Of a DNA stretch of 64,000 bases, positions 24,644-36,512 are shown in pieces. The notes under the pieces were generated by a model that was not told where the DNA came from, did no database searches, and worked only from the letters and a program-made list of their open reading frames with translations. The stretch is from Delphinapterus leucas (Eukaryota; Chordata; Mammalia; Artiodactyla; Monodontidae), in NCBI RefSeq assembly GCF_002288925.2, contig NW_022098031.1:6081796-6145795 (forward strand). The letters run 5' to 3'. Each line of letters starts with the position of its first letter. Positions within the stretch are counted from its first letter, which is position 1. The translations under genes were made by a program, and so were the position numbers.

Positions 24644-25374
24644 TTCATCGTCCCCCAGTTTTATTGAGAAATAACATTGTGTAAGTTTAAGGTGTGCAAT
24701 GTGAGAACATTTAAGATCTACTCTCAGCAACTTTTAAGTATATAATATATTATGGTTAACTATAGTCACCAGGCTGTATGATAAATCTGTAGTCAGACAG
24801 TGCATAGATCTCCATTTTTTAGGGTCAGTCATTGTAGATTTCTTGATTTCCTTTGGTGGTATCCGTTACTCATGATCCTTGTGGTCTTGCATTGGTGCCT
24901 GTTCATTTGAGGTACCTCTTCTAGTCTTTACAGACTGGTTTTGGCAAGGAAAGCCCTTTACCAGTTTCTGAGTGGACTGTCTGCCGTTGCCATTGGGTAG
25001 GCTGGGCTTCCTGCCAGAGTCCTCTAGCAGTCAGTTACGGTGCCTGGATCAGCAGGTGGGAAAGCTTGGTGTTTGGGTTCACAGTGGTGGACATGGAGAT
25101 CACTGAGGTGGTCCTGGCACTTAAGTCTGCAGTGATGGATCCTGGACATGTGTCTGTGTGGGCTGGTTTGGATCCTGGGTCTATCGGGGCTGACCGCGTG
25201 CTGGGTCTATCAGGGCTGACCGCGTGCTGGTGACCACTGGGGGGTGCCTGGAGACTAAGTTCATGGGGGCCAGCCTGGTGTTGGGCCAGTCCAGAAGCCT
25301 GGGTTTGCAAGAGTTGGCCTGGCACCTGGAGCCCCAGGATCCAGCTTGGAGGTTGGCTCTACAAAGGCTGGGAG
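24644..25374. mobile_element. Nested insertion: L1M 3' end plus G-rich degenerate repeat
   Basis: About 730 bp interrupt the LTR and are flanked by an 11-bp direct repeat, cctttttgttc, at 24633-24643 and 25375-25385. The left 150 bp (cccagttttattgagaaata, then 'gagaacatttaagatctactctcagcaac') is the 3' end of an L1M in antisense. The right half, from about 25020, is G-rich with a degenerate repeat built on gggtctat.ggggctg. It includes a 26-bp unit repeated exactly but for one base (25175-25200 and 25201-25226). I do not recognise the right half with certainty. Confidence 0.65.
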
Positions 25375-25385
25375 CCTTTTTGTTC

Positions 25386-25576
25386 CATTCAGGCCCTCAA
25401 AGGATTGGATAATGCCTAGCCACGTTGGTAAGGGTGATCTTCTTTACTTAGTCCACTGATTCAGTGTTTTTCTCTTTTGGAAACAGCCTCACAGACATAT
25501 CCAGCAATAACATTTCACCAGACATCTGGCCACCCCTTAGCCCAGTCAAGTCAACACATAAAATTATCCACACAGT
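25386..25576 (-). mobile_element. ERVL-type LTR, 5' part (antisense)
   Basis: The antisense of the LTR 5' half: cattcaggccctcaaaggat, 'ggtgatcttctttacttagtccactgattcag', and the terminal agtcaagtcaacacataaaa. Its junction with the nested insertion is marked by the shared 11-mer cctttttgttc. Confidence 0.7.
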
Positions 25577-26148
25577 ACTTCTAAAATCAAAGATGCAGCC
25601 TCTGGTAGTTGTGGGCAGTAACTCGATGTATAATAAGAGGTAGAAGTAATGGTGGCATGAAAATTTTCAGTGTTGTCTTATTTTTCCTGGCCATACCTTG
25701 ATATTTTTATTCATCCATAATAAGTATTTAATAAGAGTTTATGTGCATGGATGCTATAGCAGAATCTATGGGAAATAAGAAATAGGAAATATAATTTCTG
25801 ACCTATGGGGCTCTGAAATCTATGGATGTCAAAACACTTACATAGAAGATAGCCAGCAAATATCCTAGTAGCTAGAATATGCTGAGTTGGAGTCCACATT
25901 TTGCACAACTAAACTTGAGTGATCTTGAGTCTAAAACTAACAGATAGCCAAATTTATGGTCAATATTGTTTGGATTATAAAATTAATTAGTCTGGTTATG
26001 AATAAAAGTCATTTTAAAAACTAGGAAACGTTAAAAAATTAACATGTTTTTCTTCATTTACGAGACTGACAGAAACTCCTTCTTGCTCTTCATGAATAGA
26101 AAATAGATAATTCAATATTTCTACCAACTGAACAAAACTGAATTTTTA
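25577..26148. other. Unique AT-rich sequence, no gene recognised
   Basis: No feature is recognised before the inverted L1 that begins at 26161. Confidence 0.5.
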
Positions 26149-26160
26149 GAAGTTTATATA

Positions 26161-26998
26161 CTGGGTCATATGGTAGCTCTATTTGTAGTTTTTTAAGGAA
26201 CCTCCATACTGTTCTCCATAGTGGCTGAACCAATTCACATTCCCACCAGCAGTGCAAGAGTGTTCCCTTTTCTCCACACCCTCTCCAGCATTTATTGTTT
26301 CTAGATTTTTTGATGATGGCCATTCTGACTACTGGGCATATACCCTGAGAAAACCAAACTTCAAAAAGAGTCATGTACCAAAATGTTCATTGCAGCTCTA
26401 TTTACAATAGCCCGGAGATGGAAACAACCTAAGTGCCCATCATCGGATGAATGGATAAAGAAGATGTGGCACATATATACAATGGAATATTACTCAGCCA
26501 TGAAAAGAAACGAAATTGAGCTATTTGTAATGAGGTGGATAGACCTAGAGTCTGTCATACAGAGTGAAGTAAGTCAGAAAGAGAAAGACAAATACCGTAT
26601 GCTAACACATATATATGGAATTTAAGAAAAAAAAATGTCATGAAGAACCTAGGGGTAAGACTGGAATAAAGACACAGACCTACTGGAGAACGGACTTGAG
26701 GATTTGGGGAGGGGGAAGGGTGAGCTGTGACAGGGTGAGAGAGAGGCATGGACATATATACACTAACAAACGTAAGGTAGATAGCTAGTGGGAAGCAGCC
26801 GCATGGCACAGGGATATCAGCTAGGTGCTTTGTGACTGCCTGGAGGGGTGGGATAGGGAGGGTGGGAGGGAGGGAGATGCAAGAGGGAAGAGATATGGGA
26901 ACATATGTATATGTATAACTGATTCACTTTGTTATAAAGCAGAAACTAACACACCATTGTAAAGCAATTATACCCTAATAAAGATGTTAAAAAAAAAA
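26161..26998 (+). mobile_element. L1 3' end with 5' inversion (twin priming)
   Basis: 26161-26330 is L1 ORF2 C-terminal sequence in antisense (ctgggtcatatggtagctct to 'gatggccattctgac'). From about 26331 the same element continues in sense from actgggcatataccctgaga to the 3' end (ccctaataaagatgtt plus A tail). The two arms are adjacent parts of one L1, which is the hallmark of twin-primed reverse transcription. Three bases (act) at the switch fit both arms. A likely target duplication is aagtttata (26150-26158) and aagttttata (26997-27006). The sense part includes the ORF2 end (MEYYSAMKRNEIELF). Confidence 0.88.
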
Positions 26999-27592
26999 GT
27001 TTTATACTAATTAAGCCAATGCTAATGGGCTATCCTATTGCTTGTACTGGAACGGGTGAGGTAAATGTTTTGGAACTGTTCTTCACACATTGACCATGCT
27101 GAAAATGTGCTAGATCAGTAGAATCTGAATATGCCCTTAGCTGACTCAACCACAGTATCTTTATGACTTTGGCAAGATTTCAAAATCTCTGACATGACTC
27201 CTCATCTGTATAATAGGGATGGTAATAGTACTTATCCCATAAAATTGTGGTAAAGAGCAAACCATGTATGTGGCATGACACAGGTAGATAGGGGTCTACC
27301 AGCTGCTTTGCTCCTGGCAGTTTGGGGCAGTAAGTGGTGTGGGAAATGGACCTAAAAGGCAGAAGAGCTGGAGAGTGATAGGCATCTCTGAATATCCCGG
27401 GGCATGGGGAGATGAGAATGGGAGAAACTACCTGCTTGTATGTAAAAAAATTACAATTAATAATTGGGAGGTTCTAAGAATAAGTTGGGCAGGAAGGGTC
27501 TGATTATATATGGCTGACAATTGTTAGGCACACAAATGTTTCCTGTCTGTTGGCTGAACTAGGTAAGGAATGGCCACTCCAATTGTAGTTCT
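26999..27592 (+). other. Unique sequence with an MIR fragment (27158-27290)
   Basis: Apart from the MIR described separately, nothing is recognised between the L1 3' end and the composite insertion at 27608. Confidence 0.45.
27158..27290 (+). mobile_element. MIR SINE fragment
   Basis: The core reads in sense: 'tgactttggcaagatttc', then cctcatctgtataataggga and 'tggtaatagtacttatcccataaaattgtggtaaag', matching MIR motif by motif. Confidence 0.75.
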
Positions 27593-27607
27593 CTGAGTGT
27601 GCTGAGG

Positions 27608-28424
27608 TTAATTTAATTTTTTAAATTAAATCATTGTTGATTTACAATATTATATGTTTCAGATGTACTGAGGATTTTTTAAATTCTTTTTTTTATTATT
27701 GAAGTTTAGTTGACTTGTTAATATTAGTTTAGGTGTACAGCATAGTAATTGGATATTTTTATAGATTGTACTCCATACAAAGTTATCATAAAATATTAAC
27801 TACATTCCCTGTGCTGTACATTACATCCTTGTAACTTATTTTATTTATTTACTTATTTTTTATTTTTATTGGTGTTTAGTTGATTTACAATGTTGTGTTA
27901 GTTTAGGTGTACAGCAAAGTTAATCTGTTATATATGTATATACATATATCCACTCTTTTAGATTCTTTTCCCATATAGGCTATTACAGAGTATTGAGTAG
28001 AGTTTCCTGTGCTATACAGTAGGCCCTTATTAGTTATATATTTTATGTATATGTCATAACTATTTTATTTCATACCTAGTAATTTGTACTCCTTAATTCC
28101 CTTCACCCATTTTGACCCTCCCTCAACCCCTCTCTCCCGTGGCAACCATTAGTTCGTTCTCTGTATATGGAAGCAACATAAGGGTCTATTGACAGATGAA
28201 TAGATAAAGAAGATGTGGTTTATATATACAATGGAATATTAGTCAGCCATTAAAAAGAATGAAATTTTGCCATTTATGGCAATATGAATGGACCTGGAGA
28301 GTATTATGCTTAGTAAAAGAAGTGAGACAGATAAATCAAATACTATATGTTTTCACTTATATGTGGCATCTAAAAAGTACAACAAACAAACATGTATAAC
28401 AAAGCAGAAACAGACTCACAGATA
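27608..28424 (-). mobile_element. Composite of three stacked L1 3' ends plus an inverted 5' arm
   Basis: Three successive antisense L1 3' ends follow each other: 27608-27664, 27674-27830 and 27831-28166. Each restarts at the terminal motif (gttgatttacaat; gtttagttgacttgttaata; gtttagttgatttacaatg). The third joins at about 28167 to a sense L1 arm (ggaagcaacataagggtcta to 'cagactcacagata') that is the next L1 segment upstream, as in twin priming. The whole block is bracketed by an exact 15-bp repeat, ctgagtgtgctgagg, at 27593-27607 and 28425-28439. A third, diverged copy (gtactgaggattttt) lies between the first and second ends at 27664. Confidence 0.8.
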
Positions 28425-28439
28425 CTGAGTGTGCTGAGG

Positions 28440-31400
28440 ATTTTTCAAAGAAGAAATAAGAGACCTACTAAGATGTAAACAAATGGGCCTCTTACTGCAG
28501 GGAACAATTTGTGAGAAAATACTGCAGGCTTTTCATCTGCCAGCAGAAAGGACTTACATTGGAAGCTGCCAATGAGAACCACCCATCAATCAGAATGGGA
28601 ATATAGACATAAAACAACAAAACTAAAATGCATATTTAGAACTTATTTAAGGTTTTCAGTGGCAATTAAATTGAGAAAGTCACATTTGCACACATAAGAT
28701 GAGGATGATGGTACTAAGTTGGCAAACAACTTAAAAGATAAGAAGAATGCTATTACCAGGATATTCATGGGATTTTCATGTTTACTTCTTTTACCTTCCT
28801 AAGAGAGAATTAAGTTTCTCAAGTGGGGAGTTTTGTCTCTATAAGTGAATGCTGCTATGAAATAGTCATGTTGATGTCAGAAAAATAGTCTTGAGACTTT
28901 AAAAACTACGTACTAACTTAAAAATATATACATCCTTCAGTAAATAATTTCAATTATTTTATTGGGGAAATAGGTTTTACTTAGGTGAGCTAAAGGCATG
29001 GAAATGTGAGACACATAGTAAACATTTAATAAATATTAATTGAATAAAAGTAATATTATTAATTATGCCAATCATGAAGGATATTAGTGTGTGCAATATT
29101 GTGCATGTGTTCCCAAACTGATATTAGACTTATTATATAATGTGTTTTATGCTCTAAAATAGAATTTTTCAAGAATTAGGAATTACATGCATGAATTCAA
29201 CAGTTTTGACTACAGGAGTGAAGTGGCTGTGCCTTTCAAAGAGACTTTATTAGCAATAAAACAAAAAGTCTATGAGATTATATGAACAGCAAATTCTAGT
29301 ATTAAAAGTATTTCAACCTAATGTAATAAGTTCTATATTTTTGTATTTTGTATTTAATATACTGCTCCTTTTCATTTTTGTCTAAAAAGAAGACTCTAGA
29401 GACCAGCTCCTTCCTGTCCACTCACACACAATTTCTGGAGAAGGGACCAGTAATAAATCTTTTAGCCACAAGATGGAAGTTGAGCTTGATAACCAGCAGG
29501 CTGGTGAAATAGAGAAAATTAGTTAGCTTCAAACTGTTTTGTGATGTATTTTTACGTGGGATAAAACACTGGGAATTGAGATACCATTTAGATAAGAGAA
29601 GATATGTCTACTGAGTTGAAAATATTTTTCGTAAATTTATAAATAGGCTTCTTATCCAGATTTGGTCAAAGTTTAACCTTAAGGGTACAAAATTATGAGC
29701 TGAAGAGTTGTATTAAAGTTAGAATAAAATAGCTATTAGATGTATTTGTGCTCTTAGAAATTATGGGTTAGGATATACATAATTTTTGATACATTTTAAA
29801 TAGCATGACAGACTTATTTAAGTTAGGAACTTTAATCGATAAAATTGAGATCTAAAATTGAGTCTAATCAGATATACACCTCAGAGTGAAAGGAATTCTT
29901 TAATGGTGATGCTAATTTGAATGAAGAAAATGCTTTTTACCACTAAAATCATTGTTGAAATTTATATTTTGCAAATAATAATATTTGCACTCAAATAGAA
30001 ATGAGAAAGTTTAAGGTGATTAAAATTAAAAGATTTATTCTTGTGTAATTATCTATGTTTTCTATGAAAATGTTTGTGATTTTGCTAATGGCAACTGGAT
30101 ATTTCTTGGAATGCTATTGGTGGCGTCTGATATGCTGAAATGTACCTTGGCTGTGCTTGCCTCATTCAATCAGTAAAGAGAGAAACATAATATCTACATT
30201 TCTGACATTCTTAAATAAAGGAGTTTTTAGCTGGACTTTTAACTATCATTTGAGACCTGACTCTCAGGTTCCAAATAATAGTCTGAAGTATACATGGACT
30301 TAATGAATCTATTAAGCTTTAACTATTTGGGTTAGTAAGGCCCAACTGTAATTATTTTTACTGTTTCTTTTGAAATTATCTATTTTGAAAATTAAGTTTA
30401 GAAATAGAACATTAATTAAATGGAAATTTTATCAGAAATGTGCCAGGGATGTTTTAGATCTCTGTTATTGACTTTATCTAGGCTACTTAATCTTCTCACA
30501 AATCCAAGAACTCTGTTTGGTCTGAGGCTCTCATGACTGAGGGCATACTTTTTTGTACTAAGAACTACTAGAAAAAGACTCTGTTGGATACAGGAAAAGG
30601 ATCATACCCTGAAATAGCCACAGTTAAATCCAGATTTAGAAAGGGGATTTTGAATGAGCCATGTTTAGAAGATACTAGGATAAATGGAAATGAGAAGGAG
30701 GATAAATAGATTGAAACAGAGGAGTGGAACATGTTGGCTCATGTGGAAAGAGAAGTGTTGGTGCACGATTTTTAGTATCCTAAAGCCATTATCTCTGCTT
30801 TCCTTTTTGTTTTAAAAAACTGATGGGTTCTAAATATATGGGGTTCAAGATATAATTCTTGGTGCTTTGCACAACATTCCTCAAGAGAAGAATAAGTTTT
30901 CACTTTCTTTGTTAATTTTATTTTTCATTTTCTGTGCTTTTACATCTGCATAATGCTATAAGTGGGATCACCAATCCTGAATTCTATGCAGCCAGTTTTT
31001 AAATATCTGTGCCAGGGTTAAAAGAAAAATAAAGTAAAATCACCATTCTGTTCCAATGCTTTTGAAATACTGTGTACTTTACTTTTAGGTAATTATGAAT
31101 CATTTTAGTCTTCTCTGAAGACTACACTAGGCTGGTGAGAAACATACAAGTTGGGAATTTTATAGGTTTCAATACAAAGAGTATCAGACTTAGGAGAGAA
31201 AAATATATTTTTACATATGAAACCAAAATACTTAATCTGTTTCATATGGCCGGCACGTAATTAATAGAAGTGACTAGCTAAATGAATGAATAAAGAATGA
31301 GGAGGTATAATAGGTTGTGAAGAATTAGGAGTCAAGAAATATTAGGAATTCTTATGAATATTTTTGAAATGTATTTTGTGGTTATGTTATGTTGTGAGAA

Positions 31401-31597
31401 AAGAGGGACAAAGATGTACACAGAAGAAAACTTACTTGTATTAATGGCTTGAAAGAATTTGATGGACTTTTCTTAAGAGATACATTGTGAAATCAGTGAA
31501 ATAAGAGGAAACTGGCTTAGAGTTTTAAAATTTTGTATTGTCAAAGGAGAGAGGCTGGAGGAATTGAAAGTGAATGAATCAACCATAAGACAACTCA
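28440..31597. other. Unique AT-rich sequence, no gene recognised
   Basis: No gene is seen in this 3.1 kb. Bases 28998-29055 (gacacatagtaaacatttaa then 'taaatattaattgaataaa') look like the terminal part of an L2 or MIR element in sense. A YY1-like caagatgg at 29469 is isolated. Confidence 0.5.
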
Positions 31598-32600
31598 ATG
31601 GATGCAACCATAAACTCCTAAAAGAAAACGTATGCAGTCAACCCCTTGTCATTGGTCCTGGTGATGACTGTTTGAATTTGACACCAAAAGCAAAGGCAGC
31701 AAAAGCAAAAGTAAACAAGTGGGACTACATCAAACTAAAAAGCTTCTGCACTTCAGAAGAAACCATTAACAAAATGAAAAGGCAACCTACTGAATGGGAG
31801 AAAATATTTGCCAATCATATATCTGATAAGAGGTTAGTAGTCAAAAGTATTTTAAAAATTCATACAACTCAACATCAAAAAAACCAAAAACTCGATTAAA
31901 AAATGGGCAAAGGACCTGAATGGATATTTTTCCAAAGAAGACATGCAGATGGCCAACAGGCACATGAAAAGATGGTCAACATCACTAATCATCAGGTAAA
32001 TGCAAATCAAAACCACAATCAGGTATCATCTCACAATGGATATCACCTGTCACAATGGTTATCATCAAAAAGAAAAGAAATAATAAGTGTTGGCAAGGAT
32101 GTGGAGGAAGGGGAATGCTTGTTCATTGTTGGTGGAAATGTAAACTGATACAATCACTATGGAAAATAATACGAAGTTTCCTCAAAAAATTAAAAGTAGA
32201 ACTACCAAATGATCCAGCAATTTCACTTCTGGGTATTTATCTGAAGAAAACAAAAACACTAACTCAAAAACATATACACACCCCTATATTCATTGCAGCA
32301 TTATTTATAATAACTGAGATATCAAAACCATCTAAGTGGGGCTTCCCTGGTGGCGCAGTGGTTGAGAATCTGCCTGCTAACGCAGGGGACATGGGTTCGA
32401 GCCCTGGTCTGGGAGGATCCCACATGCCGCGGAGCAACTAGGCCAGTGAGCCACAACTACTGAGCCTGCATGTCTGGAGCCTGTGCTCCGCAACAAGAGA
32501 GGCAGCGATAGTGAGAGGCCTGCGCACCGTGATGAAGAGTGGCCCCCGCTTGCCACAACTAGAGAAAGCCCTCGCACAGAAACGAAGACCCAACACAGCA

Positions 32601-32631
<31 letters not shown>

Positions 32632-33245
32632 ACTCCTACCCCCAACATCTTCTTAAGAAAAAAAAGAAACATCTAAGTGTCCATTGACAGATGAAGCAAT
32701 AGAAAAAATGTTGTATGTATACAAAGGAGTATTATTCAGCCACGAAAAGAATGAAACCTTGCCATTTTCAGTGACATGGATGGATCTTGAGGGCATTAAG
32801 CTAAGTGAAATAAGTCAGACAGAGAAAGACAAATACTGTATAATCTCACTTATATGTGGAATCTAAAAACCAAGCTCATTATTATAGAGAACTGATTGGT
32901 GGTTGCCAGAACTGGGGGCTGGGGGTGGGCAAAATGGGTAAACGGAGTCAGAAGGTACAAACTTCCAGTTGTAAAACAAAGAAGTCATGAGTATGTAATG
33001 TGTAGCATGGCAGCTATAGTTAATAACACTGCATACATATTTGAAAGTTGCCAAGAGAATAAATCTTAAAAGTTCTAATAGCAAGAAAAGAAATTCTGTA
33101 ACTACGTATGGTGACAACGTTAACTAGACTTACTGTAGTGATCATTTCACAATATATACAAATATAAAATTATGTTGTACATCTGAAACTAATATAATGT
33201 TATATGTCAATTATACTGCAATAAAGAAGGACAACAATAAAAAAC
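31598..33245 (+). mobile_element. Older L1 3' part, with nested SINE
   Basis: It begins in the C-terminal half of ORF2 (gcaaccataaactcctaaaa), passes 'aagtgggactacatcaaactaaaaagcttctgcac', the Cys-rich region (32090-32150) and the ORF2 end, and finishes near 'ctgcaataaagaagg' at 33230. Homology to L1-A and L1-B is clear but lower, so it is from an older subfamily. A CHR SINE splits it at 32339-32669. Fragments of 60-130 codons remain open, with no complete domain. Confidence 0.85.
32339..32669 (+). mobile_element. CHR SINE, long form, nested in L1
   Basis: It has the head ggcttccctggtggcgcagt, the long 3' body (gaagagtggcccccgcttgc, then aacgaagacccaacacagca) and a (taaa)n tail. The duplication catctaagtg lies at 32329-32338 and 32670-32679. 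The L1 reading on both sides is continuous once the SINE and one duplicate are discounted. Confidence 0.95.
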
Positions 33246-33534
33246 CTGCAATGTACTTTTTATTCTGCCAATTTACGGAGGAAGCGGCTCCAATTTTCAC
33301 CTAAGGGCAAAATGCTAAGTAATGAAATTAAGTTATAAGTCTACTAAAATAATTCTAATTACATGGTTTGGATCTAACTTTTATGTATGGTATGAGATGT
33401 TGAATAATGATATTATTAAGTTATAAATTTACCCTCCAAAAATCTAACTAGATGGTTTGGGTTTTTGACTTTCTTTTGGTATTTTCTATAATGACTAAAA
33501 TATCAGTCCAAATACGATCTGAACATATTACATA

Positions 33535-33890
33535 TTGCTGTCTTCATTTTACATTTGAGATTGAACCAAGGACCTTGTCTAAGATAGCATCTCAGGTAAG
33601 TTGTAGGTCAAAAATTAAGGATTATATGACTCCAAAACCAGTGCTCTTTTTTTTTTTTTTTTTTTTTTTTGCAGTACGCAGGCCTCTCACTGTTGTGGCC
33701 TCTCCCGTTGCGGAGCACAGGCTCCGGACGCGCAGGGCCAGTGGCCATGGCTCACGGACGCAGCCGCTCCGCGGCATGCGGGATTCTCCCGGACCGGGGC
33801 ACGAACCTGTGTCCCCTGCATCGGCAGGCGGACTCCCAACCACTGCGCCACCAGGGAAGCCCAAACCAGTGCTCTTTTTACTCACAAAAT
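33535..33890 (-). mobile_element. MIR SINE fragment interrupted by a CHR SINE
   Basis: Antisense MIR: cttcattttacatttgagat, 'gaaccaaggaccttgtctaagatagc', and 'tatgactccaaaaccagtgctcttt'. The SINE at 33647-33862 entered the A/T-rich end, after which 'actcac' continues the MIR. Confidence 0.65.
33647..33862 (-). mobile_element. CHR SINE, short form, nested in MIR
   Basis: Poly(T), gcagtacgcaggcctctcac, the CpG-rich core gccgctccgcggcatg, and the tRNA-like head in antisense. The target duplication is aaaccagtgctcttttt (33863-33879), matched on the left at 33635-33646 and into the T tract. Confidence 0.95.
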
Positions 33891-34019
33891 CTCCTGGAGT
33901 GCAGTCAGGGAGGACAGTTTCACTTGAAAAATGCACACCGCATTCATCTTATTAATAAATGTGAGGATGGGACGAATAGAAGTGAAGCAGTTGAGTGCTG
34001 TATTTTAGGGTGATTAGGG

Positions 34020-34770
34020 AGAGCTCTCTTAAATGAAGTGAAATTGTAAAGAGATCTAAGCAAGGTAAGCAAACTTTCCCAGGATATAAAGAGGAGAGCA
34101 TTCCAGGCAGAGAGAAGAAATACAGATGACCTAAGGTGGAAGGTTGCATGATATGCCCAAATACTTGTAAGGAGGTCAGTGTGGCTGGAGCTCAGCTACC
34201 AAGTATGAATGCTTATTCAAAAACCAAGTGGCAATAATAGTTCAGGGGAAGGTTGGGTCTGGGAAAATATTGCTAGATGTCAACTTATCAATGACATCCA
34301 AAGGCGTGGAACAGGATTAGGTCTCTAATAGAAGTATGGCAATTACAAATGAGGAGGTCCAAAGACTGAACTTTGGAGCACTCCAAACTTCAAAAGTAAA
34401 AAATATAAAATAGGATCTGGAAAAAGAGCCCCCAAAAGGGGAGAAAATTAAGAAAAAGGCAGGAATGTGTGTTGTCCCGGAGGCCAAGAGGAGGAAGTAT
34501 TTCCAAAAAGAGTGGTCAGTTCTGTCAAATGCTGGTCCCATAAGATAACGAATAATTATTGACCATTGGAGAGCTCATTGGTGGTAGAATGAAATTTGGA
34601 TAGAGTAGTGGAGAAGAAAATCTATCCAGAGTAGATTGAGAGCAAAAATGAAGCAGTGCTAATATAGAGCAAAGGCAAATCATTTTAGGTGCTTTGTAGA
34701 AAAGGAGAGTACAGGAAAAGGTTGTAGTTGAAGAAATGTATCAAAAGAAAATTTATTGCTATGAGAGGAG
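34020..34770 (-). mobile_element. L2 LINE fragment
   Basis: The antisense matches L2 in order: gcattccaggcagagagaag, 'ggaggtcagtgtggctggagc', 'gccaagaggaggaagtatttcc', 'ggtcagttctgtcaaatgctg', and 'gaccattggagagctcattgg'. It is strongly diverged and ends are approximate. Confidence 0.65.
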
Positions 34771-35690
34771 ATATTACAGTATGTCTATATGATAATTTTT
34801 AAAGAATCAATTAGAAAAAATTCTGAGGATCTAAGAGGGGAGGAGTGGGGAATAGTCTGAGTGAAATCCTTAGGTAAGAGGGCAGCTATTCAATGCATAA
34901 GTGTATAGGCCTTTCAATTTAATTTCTCCTAAAAGCACAGCATGAGAGAAAAACTTGGCTGTATATAGTTTATTTAGAAGATGTTCCCTGTAAGCACAAA
35001 TAAGTCAGTAGTGAGAAGGATATGGGAAAAAGAAAAAGCCAATATAGGTTGCATTATTGAGGATATGCTCTCCAGAGGGATCGCAGAGAAGAATATAGAA
35101 TCCATCCAGAATTTTCTAGTCACTGGCCTTACTCTACTTTAATCCACTGATTCTCATATCCCATTATTTGAGGGTTATCCCCAGGGACATTCATCAGGAT
35201 GATATTTTTAGGCCTAGGGACTCATAACTGATGAATTCATTCAACCACTGATATATAATAAAATGAAATTTCCTTCCAAAACTCCTAAATAAGTACCATG
35301 AAATTGGCAACTCCATTCAGTCACTGAGAACACTAAACAGGGTAGAAGAAGAGGCATTTTTGTATGGATGGAGGTACCCTTGGGGGCTCTATATATTTGC
35401 CAACTATGAGAAATTTTACGGCTGTGCAACTCTGTTGAAAATGACTTGGAAATAGGCCAGCTTGTGTCTGGATACACTTTACAAGAAAGATAAAACCTAT
35501 ATATCTTTACATCTAATAGGAGCCATTTCACATTGTTAGTATATGAAGTATATTTAAGGCCCTGTGTGGGGACTTTTCTGTAATGACTATTATCTTTGGT
35601 AGATGCACATGGATATTGACTCATTCTGAATTAATTAGCACCATTCATCATAGAATCTCACAATATGTCTGTGGATTTGCTTTTGTCTTC
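34771..35690. other. Unique sequence, no gene recognised
   Basis: A minus-strand frame of 127 codons is open at 35241-35624 but has no recognisable motif and sits in sequence of ordinary intergenic composition. Confidence 0.45.
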
Positions 35691-35830
35691 ACTTTTACTG
35701 AAGTACAAGGAGGTCAAGTGACTTGCCAATGAACATCAAACATGTTGGTAAAGAAGCCAAGAATAGATCCTAAGATTCTGACTCCAAGTTATTTATGTCA
35801 CTGTATTTATTGACTTTACCTTCTATTTAG
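35690..35830 (-). mobile_element. MIR SINE fragment
   Basis: The antisense core gaggtcaagtgacttgccaa, then 'agaatagatcctaagattctgactcc', matches the MIR segment around the B box. Confidence 0.65.
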
Positions 35831-35974
35831 TCATTTTCGGGCACATTTACGATAAATATAATGAAAAGCGACACTCCTATGCTTTAAATAGAGGCTGTAC
35901 TTTACACCAAGGCAGGATTAAAACAGAATATAAATCTGTGAGGCATATGGATTTTTGACTGAAGTTTCAGAAAA

Positions 35975-36085
35975 ACCAATTGAACAATTCATTTAATTTC
36001 TTAAGGTCTCAATTTCCATATCCATAAAATTGATGCAATAGTTTCTTAGGTCCCTTTTAAGACCCACATTCTGTTTTTCTAGGAG
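35975..36085 (+). mobile_element. MIR-type fragment
   Basis: Sense blocks 'tttaatttcttaaggtctcaatttcc', 'ccataaaattgatg' and ttaggtcccttttaagaccc resemble the end of a MIR variant. It is weak and diverged. Confidence 0.45.
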
Positions 36086-36449
36086 ATGATAATTGAGGAT
36101 TTGGTCATTTTAACTTCATCTGTATGGTGAGTGACTTTACCATGTAGGGTTCCTTAGTCTCCCTGATTTTTATCGGGATCCTTAAAGTACAGATTCTCAT
36201 GGATTCTGTCATCACAGGCTCTACCTACTGGGAAGTCCATAGTTAGCTATGTCTTTCTCCTAGAATATTAGCCAATTTGGCTTTCTGAACATAGAATCAA
36301 GATAGTAGCTTTCCAAATTACTTCTGAAAAAATGTATGCCTGCTAGTGACATATGCCTACAGAAATATCATAACCTCACTAAGAATTAAATCTCATGAGA
36401 GAGCCGATCTGTTTTGCTTCTTATTTTAAATATATACATGTATGTGTAT

Positions 36450-36512
36450 GTGACTGGAATAGTGTCTGGGACATAGTAACTCAATAAAGACTTTTATGAA
36501 TGAATTATTAGA
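36450..36512 (+). mobile_element. L2/MIR 3' terminal fragment
   Basis: The sequence gtgtctgggacatagtaact followed by 'caataaagacttttatgaatgaa' matches the shared 3' end of L2 and MIR. Confidence 0.6.

Noticed and set aside
25175..25280. G-rich run as a possible G-quadruplex promoter element
   Set aside because: G runs are few and spaced by loops of 6-12 bases, and no transcript or CpG island surrounds them.
27608..28424. Regularly repeated L1 end motifs as a possible CRISPR-like or satellite array
   Set aside because: The repeats differ in length, are L1 3' ends, and there is no fixed spacer size; the DNA is mammalian.
33452..34013. ORFs of 104-167 codons on both strands
   Set aside because: They run through a SINE nested in a MIR and include its T tract as poly-Phe or poly-Lys; no coding evidence.
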